Shown in pieces: positions 44,901-53,900 of a stretch of DNA of 64,000 nt. Location: positions 1,118,501 to 1,182,500 of the forward strand of contig OX387603.1 of the NCBI GenBank assembly GCA_947568835.1, given 5' to 3'. Below the pieces are notes generated by a model. The model saw only the letters and a list, made by a program, of their open reading frames with translations, made no database searches and had not been told where the DNA came from. Source of the stretch: Protonemura montana (taxonomy: Eukaryota; Arthropoda; Insecta; Plecoptera; Nemouridae). Made by a program: the position numbers and the translations under genes. How positions within the stretch are numbered: the first letter of the stretch is position 1; each line of letters opens with the position of its first letter.

Positions 44901-47900
44901 AGGACCGGCCACCGCTTAGCCTTGTCACTTTGACACACTGTGTTGGCTGCTCCTGTCCAACAGCACCAAGGACCGGCCACCGCTTAGCCTTGTCACTTTG
45001 ACACACTGTGTTGGCTGCTCCTGTCCAACAGCACCAAGGACCGGCCACCGCTTAGCCTTGTCACTTTGACACACTGTGTTGGCTGCTCCTGTACAACAGC
45101 ACCAAGGACCGGCCACCGCTTAGCCTTGTCACTTTGACACACTGTGTTGGCTGCTCCTGTCCAACAGCACCAAGGACCGGCCACCGCTTAGCCTTTCACT
45201 TTGACACAATTTGTTGGCTGCTCCTGTCCAACAGCACCAAGGACCGGCCACCGCTTAGCCTTGTCACTTTGACACACTGTGTTGGCTGCTCCTGTCCAAC
45301 AGCACCAAGGACCGGCCACCGCTTAGCCTTGTCACTTTGACACACTGTGTTGGCTGCTCCTGTCCAACAGCACCAAGGACCGGCCACCGCTTAGCCTTGT
45401 CACTTTGACACACTGTGTTGGCTGCTCCTGTCCAACAGCACCAAGGACCGGCCACCGCTTAGCCTTGTCACTTTGACACACTGTGTTGGCTGCTCCTGTA
45501 CAACAGCACCAAGGACCGGCCACCGCTTAGCCTTGTCACTTTGACACACTTTGTTGGCTGCTCCTATCCTTGCCTTGCTTATCAACCTCTCGACAGCATG
45601 GATTTGTGGAGGAATCCTGTTGTTCGCGTTGTACCGTCCTTCGGAAGGGACGTTAAGCCGGTGGTCCCCTTGGTCTTCGACAGGAGTAGGCTACGTGCCG
45701 GCACCGGGTTTCCCCTCCTCCCTTCTAGTCTATCCTCGTTGAACATTGCGTGACGTAGCTATCCATTGACAAAACCCGCCTGAATGTTTGCTCCTAACGG
45801 GGCCCTCGTGACGTCACGGGGGGAGTCGAGTGGTTGACAGGAAGTCTATCAGATATCAGCTGCCCACGCAGAGAATCGAAGCCCGGACCTCGGCACCGCG
45901 TTCCCCCGCGTGCAGCGAACTATATTTATCCTCCAGTTGTTTATGATAAGAATCTTGAGTTGGTGTTCAAAACAACGCCGCGCACGCGCATCTTGAGCTA
46001 GGTTGGTGTGGGTCCCAGATCATATTTAGTTTTATATATGTAGATAATATATAATATAATATAATCGGTCCTTTATAAAATTCTATATTTGGGTTTGTTT
46101 TGTTGGTATTTCAAGCGGCAGGAACAATTTTCAAAACGCCTTTGTCTGAAAAATTGTTCTTGAAGCTTAAATGTATTCTGTGACTGACGCCAGAAGACGA
46201 GTACAACAGTGCGGCGTTAAACAGTGCGGCGTTAAACAATACGTCGTTAAACATTGTGGCGTTAAACATTGCGTCGTTGAACAGATCGTTGGGAACAACA
46301 TGACGTTAAACCGTACATAAAAAAACGATGCGTCGTTAAACCGTGTAGTTAAACAATGCGTCGTTGAACAGTGCGTCGTTGAACAATGCGTCGTTGAACA
46401 GTGCGTGATCGACGCAAGTCAGGACGCAAGACTCGACTGAGGGGCGTGACCTTGAGAAGGTCGACTGCTACGAAACATGCGTAGACAGCGCATCGCTGGG
46501 CAGAGTCGATGTAAATCACTGCGTCGTGGAATTCGTTGTGAATTCCAAGGTGGATAAATAACAAGATGATGATTTGAACAAACAAATGAAGGTGGCTAAA
46601 GAAAGATGGATGTCGAAAAATACTAAAATCCTTTCGAGTGCAAAAAGGATTAATTTTGTGTCAAATCTTGTTCGATCAAACAAAGAGACTTTAAATTGCC
46701 AACAAAGTTGTGTGATCCCGTTTAAAAAGTATCAACCGTTCGGTGATCACCCATTCAATACCTGACCCAGCGCAGTGTTGCTTAACTTTCATCCCTCCAA
46801 CCTCTCTCCCGAACAGAACTGGTCATGTGTATGATGGTCACCCATCCAATACCTGACCCAGCGCAGTGTTGCTTAACTTTCATCACTCCAACCTCTCTCC
46901 CGAACAGAACTGGTCATGTGTATGATGGTCACCCATCCAATACCTGACGCAACGCAGTGTTGCTTAACTTTCATCCCTCCAACCTCTCTCCCGAACAGAA
47001 CTGGTCATGTGTATGATGGTCACCCATCCAATACCTGACCCAGCGCAGTGTTGCTTAACTTTCATCCCTCCAACCTCTCTCCCGAACAGAACTGGTCATG
47101 TGTATGATGGTCACCCATCCAATACCTGACCCAGCGCAGTGTTGCTTAACTTTCATCCCTCCAAACTCTCTCCCGAACAGAACTGGTCATGTGTATACGA
47201 GGACCGGTGTTTCGAAAACGATCGACGCAATATGACATCCGAGTCTCAACCAATCAGCTCCCACCTCCCACCAATCACCCAGCACCCAGCACCCAGCAGC
47301 ATCGCCGGCGCTAAAAGCCACCCCGTGTAAATTCGCACTCCCATAGGTCAGTTCAGCCACGTGACCTCCACGCCGTTCAAAGCCCTGACATCGGTCGGCG
47401 CCCACGCCAGGAGCCGGGGGTAGGGGACGTCGCCCACGCAGCTCGGAACGCGTGGGAGTCGAACCCACGCTCCATAGCACAGTAGACGCCCCCGCCGCGA
47501 GGGAGAGAAATACTTCAAGTTCCAGAGAGGCGATGGGATTTCGGGTTCACGTGGGAGGAAAGGCTAGCAGCGGACGTGGGCGTCATAGCGGTGCCTTTGT
47601 GCCTCGTTGTAATGCGTTGGTGACAGGCACAGTTTACTCCAGACAAGAAGATTATATTTCCTCTTTGCGTGGAGCGAAACAAGCGCCCTGTCACGGAATG
47701 TCCAGCACAGAGGCGACGGCGAGTGTCCGCTCCTTTGCATGGAGCGAAACAAGCGCCCTGTCACGGAATGTCCAGCACAGAGGCGACGGCGAGTGTCCGC
47801 TCCTTTGCATGGAGCGAATCAAGCGCCCTGTCACGGAATGTCCAGCACAGAGGCGACGGCGAGTGTCCGCTCCTTTGCGTGGAGCGAAACAAGCGCCCTG

Positions 47901-50900
47901 TCACGGAATGTCCAGCACAGAGGCGACGGCGAGTGTCCGCTCCTTTGCGTGGAGCGAAACAAGCGCCCTGTCACGGAATGTCCAGCACAGAGGCGACGGC
48001 GAGTGTCCGCTCCTTTGCGTGGAGCGAAACAAGCGCCCTGTCACGGAATGTCCAGCACAGAGGCGACGGCGAGTGTCCGCTCCTTTGCGTGGAGCGAAAC
48101 AAGCGCCCTGTCACGGAATGTCCAGCACAGAGGCGACGGCGAGTGTCCGCTCCTTTGCGTGGAGCGAAACAAGCGCCCTGTCACGGAATGTCCAGCACAG
48201 AGGCGACGGCGAGTGTCCGCTCCTTTGCGTGGAGCGAAACAAGCGCCCTGTCACGGAATGTCCAGCACAGAGGCGACGGCGAGTGTCCGCTCCTTTGCGT
48301 GGAGCGAAACAAGCACCCTGTCACGGAATGTCCAGCACAGAGGCGACGGCGAGTGTCCGCTCCTTTGCGTGGAGCGAAACAAGCGCCCTGTCACGGAATG
48401 TCCAGCACAGAGGCGACGGCGAGTGTCCGCTCCTTTGCGTGGAGCGAAACAAGCGCCCTGTCACGGAATGTCCAGCACAGAGGCGACGGCGAGTGTCCGC
48501 TCCTTTGCGTGGAGCGAAACAAGCGCCCTGTCACGGAATGTCCAGCACAGAGGCGACGGCGAGTGTCCGCTCCTTTGCGTGGAGCGAAACAAGCGCCCTG
48601 TCACAGAATGTCCAGCACAGAGGCGACGGCGAGTGTCCGCTCCTTTGCGTGGAGTGAAACAAGCGCCCTGTCACGGAATGTCCAGCACAGAGGCGACGGC
48701 GAGTGTCTGCTCCTTTGCGTGGAGCGAAACAAGCGCCCTGTCACGGAATGTCCAGCACAGAGGCGACGGCGAGTGTCCGCTCCTTTGCGTGGAGCGAAAC
48801 AAGCGCCCTGTCACGGAATGTCCAGCACAGAGGCGACGGCGAGTGTCCGCTCCTTTGCATGGAGCGAAACAAGCGCCCTGTCACGGAATGTCCAGCACAG
48901 AGGCGACGGCGAGTGTCCGCTCCTTTGCGTGGAGCGAAACAAGCGCCCTGTCACGGAATGTCCAGCACAGAGGCGACGGCGAGTGTCCGCTCCTTTGCGT
49001 GGAGCGAAACAAGCGCCCTGTCACGGAATGTCCAGCACAGAGGCGACGGCGAGTGTCCGCTCCTTTGCGTGGAGCGAAACAAGCGCCCTGTCACGGAATG
49101 TCCAGCACAGAGGCGACGGCGAGGTTCTGCCCAACTCTGACGTCAGAGTTGGGCGACTTGACCCCGGATGTGGTGATGGTTGCGTCCCGCCGGGAGTGAC
49201 GTCACTGAGCCAGACCTGCTCGCTGTCCACGATGCCGTGACATGGGTCGCGAGGTTCAGCAACAATGCTTCTGTTCTGGGTGTTGGATGGGTGACCTCTG
49301 ACTTAGAAACCTTCAGGGCCTTGCTTCGAAGCCTACCATTCTCACTAGGGGTCTTTACTAGGTGCTAGTCGTTGAAAAATGTCTCTGTGTTATTCTTATG
49401 GGATATGTTTTTCCAAGCAGTCCAATGTACTAGGTGCTAGTGGTTGAAAAATGTCTCTGTGTTATTCTTATGGGCCATGTTTTTCCAAGCAGTCCAATGT
49501 ACTAGGTGCTAGTGGTTGAAAAATGTCTCTGTGTTATTCTTATGGGACATGTTTTTCCAAGCAGTCCAATGTACTTGGTGCTAGTCGTTGAAAAATGTCT
49601 CTGTGTTATTCTTATGGGCCATGTTTTTCCAAGCAGTTCAATGTACTAGGTGCTAGTGGTTGAAAAATGTCTCTGTGTTATTCTTATGGGCCATGTTTTT
49701 CCAAGCAGTCCAATGTACTAGGTGCTAGTCGTTGAAAAATGTCTCTGTGTTATTCTTATGGGCCATGTTTTTCCAAGCAGTCCAATGTACTAGGTGCTAG
49801 TGGTTGAAAAATGTCTCCGTGTTATTCCTATGGGCCATGTTTTTCCAAGCAGTCCAATGTACTAGGTGCTAGTCGTTGAAAAATGTCTCCGTGTTATTCC
49901 TATGGGCCATGTTTTTCCAAGCAGTCCAATGTACTAGGTGCTAGTCGTTGAAAAATGTCTCCGTGTTATTCCTATGGGCCATGTTTTTCCAAGCAGTCCA
50001 ATGCACTTGGTGCTAGTGGTTGAAAATTGTCTCTGTGTTATTCCTATGGGCCATGTTTTTCCAAGCAGTCCAATGTACTAGGTGCTAGTGGTTGAAAAAT
50101 GTCTCTGTGTTATTCCTATGGGCCATGTTTTTCCAAGCAGTCCAATGTACTAGGTGCTAGTCGTTGAAAAATGTCTCCGTGTTATTCCTATGGGCCATGT
50201 TTTTCCAAGCAGTCCAATGCACTTGGTGCTAGTGGTTGAAAAATGTCTCTGTGTTATTCTTATGGGATATGTTTTTCCAAGCAGTCCAATGTACTAGGTG
50301 CTAGTGGTTGAAAAATGTCTCTGTGTTATTCTTATGGGCCATGTTTTTCCAAGCAGTCCAATGTACTAGGTGCTAGTGGTTGAAAAATGTCTCTGTGTTA
50401 TTCTTATGGGCCATGTTTTTCCAAGCAGTCCAATGTACTAGGTGCTAGTAGTTGAAAAATGTCTCTGTGTTATTCTTATGGACCATGTTTTTCCAAGCAG
50501 TTCAATGTACTAGGTGCTAGTAGTTGAAAAATGTCTCTGTGTTATTCTTATGGGCCATGTTTTTCCAAGCAGTCCAATGTACTAGGTGCTAGCGGTTGAA
50601 AAATGTCTCTGTGTTATTCTTATGGGATATGTTTTTCCAAGCAGTCCCATGTACTAGGTGCTAGTGGTTGAAAAATGTCTCTGTGTTATTCTTATGGGAC
50701 ATGTTTTTCCAAGCAGTCCAATGTACTAGGTGCTAGTGGTTGAAAAATGTCTCTGTGTTATTCTTATGGGCCATGTTTTTCCAAGCAGTCCAATGTTCTA
50801 GGTGCTAGTGGTTGAACAATTCCTCTGCGTTATTCTTATGGGCCATGTTTTTCCAAGCAGTCCAATGTACTAGGTGCTGGTGGTTGAAAAATGTCTCTGT

Positions 50901-53900
50901 GTTATTCTTATGGGATATGTTTTTCCAAGCAGTCCAATGTACTAGGTGCTAGTGGTTGAAAAATGTCTCTGTGTTATTCTTATGGGATATGTTTTTCCAA
51001 GCAGTCCAATGTACTAGGTGCTAGTGATTGAAAAATGTCTCTGTGTTATTCTTATGGGATATGTTTTTCCAAGCAGTCCAATGTACTAGGTGCTAGTGAT
51101 TGAAAAATGTCTCTGTGTTATTCTTATGGGCCATGTTTTTCCAAGCAGTCCAATGTACTTGGTGCTAGTGGTTGAACAATGTCTCTGTGTTATTCTTATG
51201 GGATATGTTTTTCCAAGCAGTCCAATGTACTAGGTGCTAGTGATTGAAAAATGTCTCTGTGTTATTCTTATGGGATATGTTTTTCCAAGCAGTCCAATGT
51301 ACTAGGTGCTAGTGGTTGAACAATGCCTCTGCGTTATTCTTATGGGCCATGTTTTTCCAAGCAGTCCAATGTACTAGGTGCTAGTGGTTGAAAAATGTCT
51401 CTGTGTTATTCTTATGGGATATGTTTTTCCAAGCAGTCCCATGTACCAGGAGCTCATTCAGAGTTTTGAGGCCGGGACTTCGGCTGTCGGAGCTACACAT
51501 TGACTTGCTAATATTTTCATTCTAATTCTGATGTGTTTACAAAACGTATCCGGTGCAGCATCTTGGTCGGGATGAAACGCAGTGAAAGCCACGTGAGGGC
51601 GTTTCAACAGCTTCCTCTTCTCACACGGCAAGGCCAGGAAGGGATGACGTCGCAAAGTCGACCTATACTCTCTTGAGCAGACAACTTAAAGAGTCAATTC
51701 TGAGATGGAAAAATATAAATTTTCAACTCGGTTTGATTTATTTGTGGTGTTTAACGATGCACTGTTTTGACAACGCTCCATGTGGCACTGGTCTAATGGC
51801 GTCGGTTAATCAGAAGATGATGATGAACTTAAGCTTAAACCCAGTGCCGGCACGTAGCCTACTCCTGTCGAAGACCAAGGGGACCACCGGCTTAACGTCC
51901 CTTCCAAAGAACGGTACAACGCGAACAACAGGATTCCTCCACAAATCCATGCTGTCGAGAGGTTGATAAGCAAGGCGAGTGAAGTTGCTGTACCAACTTT
52001 CATCCCTCCAACCTCTCTTCCGAACAGAACTGGTCATGTGTATGATGGTCACCCATTCAATACCTGACCCAGCGCAGTGTCGCTTAACTTTCATCCCTCC
52101 AACCTCTCTCCCGAACAGAACTGGTCCTGTGTATGATGGTCACCCATCCAACACCTGACCCAGCACAGTGTTGCTTAACTTTCATCCCTCCAACCTCTCT
52201 CCCGAACAGAACTTGTCATGTGTATGATGTTCACCCATCCAATACCTGACCCAGCGCAGTGTTGCTTAACTTTCATCCCTCCAACCTCTCTGCCGAACAG
52301 AACTGGTCATGTGTATGATGGTCACCCATCCAATACCTGTCCCAGCGCAGTGTTGCTTAACTTTCATCCCTCCAACCTCTCTCCCGAACAGAACTGGTCA
52401 TGTGTATGATGGTCACCCATTCAATACCTGACCCAGCGCAGTGTCGCTTAACTTTCATCCCTCCAACCTGTCTCCCGAACAGAACTTGTCATGTGTATGA
52501 TGTTCACCCATTCAATACCTGACTCAGCGCAGTGTTGCTTAACTTTCATCCCTCCAACCTCTCTCCCGAACAGAACTGGTCATGTGTATGATGGTCACCC
52601 ATCCAATACCTGCTATGCTCGGTGCTATGGTTTTACCGAGGGTCAGGTATTTAAGATATAGCCGTGCAAGACAATGCCGGTGTCCGCTGATGAACGGAAA
52701 GGAGTCGCCGCCGTTCGTCTCGCCAGGCTACAGCATCCTGTTCCTCAGACAGTGGCGTAACGTTGCTAACCAGTGGCGCAGACATATACGAACAAGTCGC
52801 GTGGCGGCCATTCTTCTACGAGTTCTTATCCTGAAAGTACAGGTTGTGCAGGTTGTGCAGGTTGTGCAGGTTGTGCAGGTTGTGCAGGTTGTGCAGGTTG
52901 TGCAGGTTGTGCAGGTTGTGCAGGTTGTGCAGGTTGTGCAGGTTGTGCAGGTTGTGCAGGTTGTGCAGGTTGTGCAGGTTGTGCAGGTTGTACAGGTTGT
53001 GCAGGTTGTGCAGGTTGTGCAGGTTGTGCAGGTTGTGCAGGTTGTACAGGTTGTGCAGGTTGTGCAGGTTGTGCAGGTTGTGCAGGTTGTGCAGGTTGTG
53101 CAGGTTGTGCAGGTTGTGCAGGTTGTGCAGGTTGTGCAGGTTGTGCAGGTTGTGCAGGTTGTGCAGGTTGTGCAGGTTGTGCAGGTTGTGCAGGTTGTGC
53201 AGGTTGTGCAGGTTGTACAGGTTGTGCAGGTTGTGCAGGTTGTGCAGGTTGTGCAGGTTGTGCAGGTTGTGCAGGTTGTACAGGTTGTGCAGGTTGTACA
53301 GGTTGTGCAGGTTGTGCAGGTTGTGCAGGTTGTGCAGGTTGTGCAGGTTGTGCAGATGCAATCGGGGCCAATGGAAGACATCTCAAGACAGAATCGAGTT
53401 TAGTAAAGAGACGTTGGTTGGAGAAGGTCGGTAGTCATGGCGACGAGTTCCTTAAATATCATGGCTCGATCCGTTTCCGGTGCTCGTTGTTCAGAAGTAA
53501 ACTTCCGCTGCCGCCGCCGCCGAGAAGACGCCCACTTCCTCCCCCCTCCCCTCCCCTCCCATCCGCGGGGCAGACCGGCCGTTGGTAGCTCTTTGTCCGG
53601 CGAGACAAGCTCAAGCATGGATCAACATTTTAAGTATCACACCCCCTTCCGTCTTGCAACCCTAACTGGGACCTTCTCACGTCGCCCCGGGCGTTGAAAG
53701 AGATTTGCATTGGCGTAGCTTTCAAGCGAACCGGGCGTCTAACAATTCCATACCCGCTTGTACATAGCCACGTGAAACAAGCAAGCTGTTGAAACGCCTC
53801 TCTCCAGCAGCCAGCGTATTGCTATGGGATTGTTGCTACACTTCAAGACACCGGCCACGTGAAGGCGTCTAACAATTCCATCCCCGCTTGTACATAGCCA

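Noticed and set aside
47430-47500. tRNA gene on the minus strand (GGTTCGACTCC)
   Set aside because: Only the T arm is convincing; no A box, anticodon arm or paired acceptor stem.
52582-53588. Large six-frame ORFs (VQVVQ, AGC, HNL, QPA repeats) that resemble structural proteins
   Set aside because: A 9-bp repeat is open in all six frames; no gene-like ends or conserved flanks.
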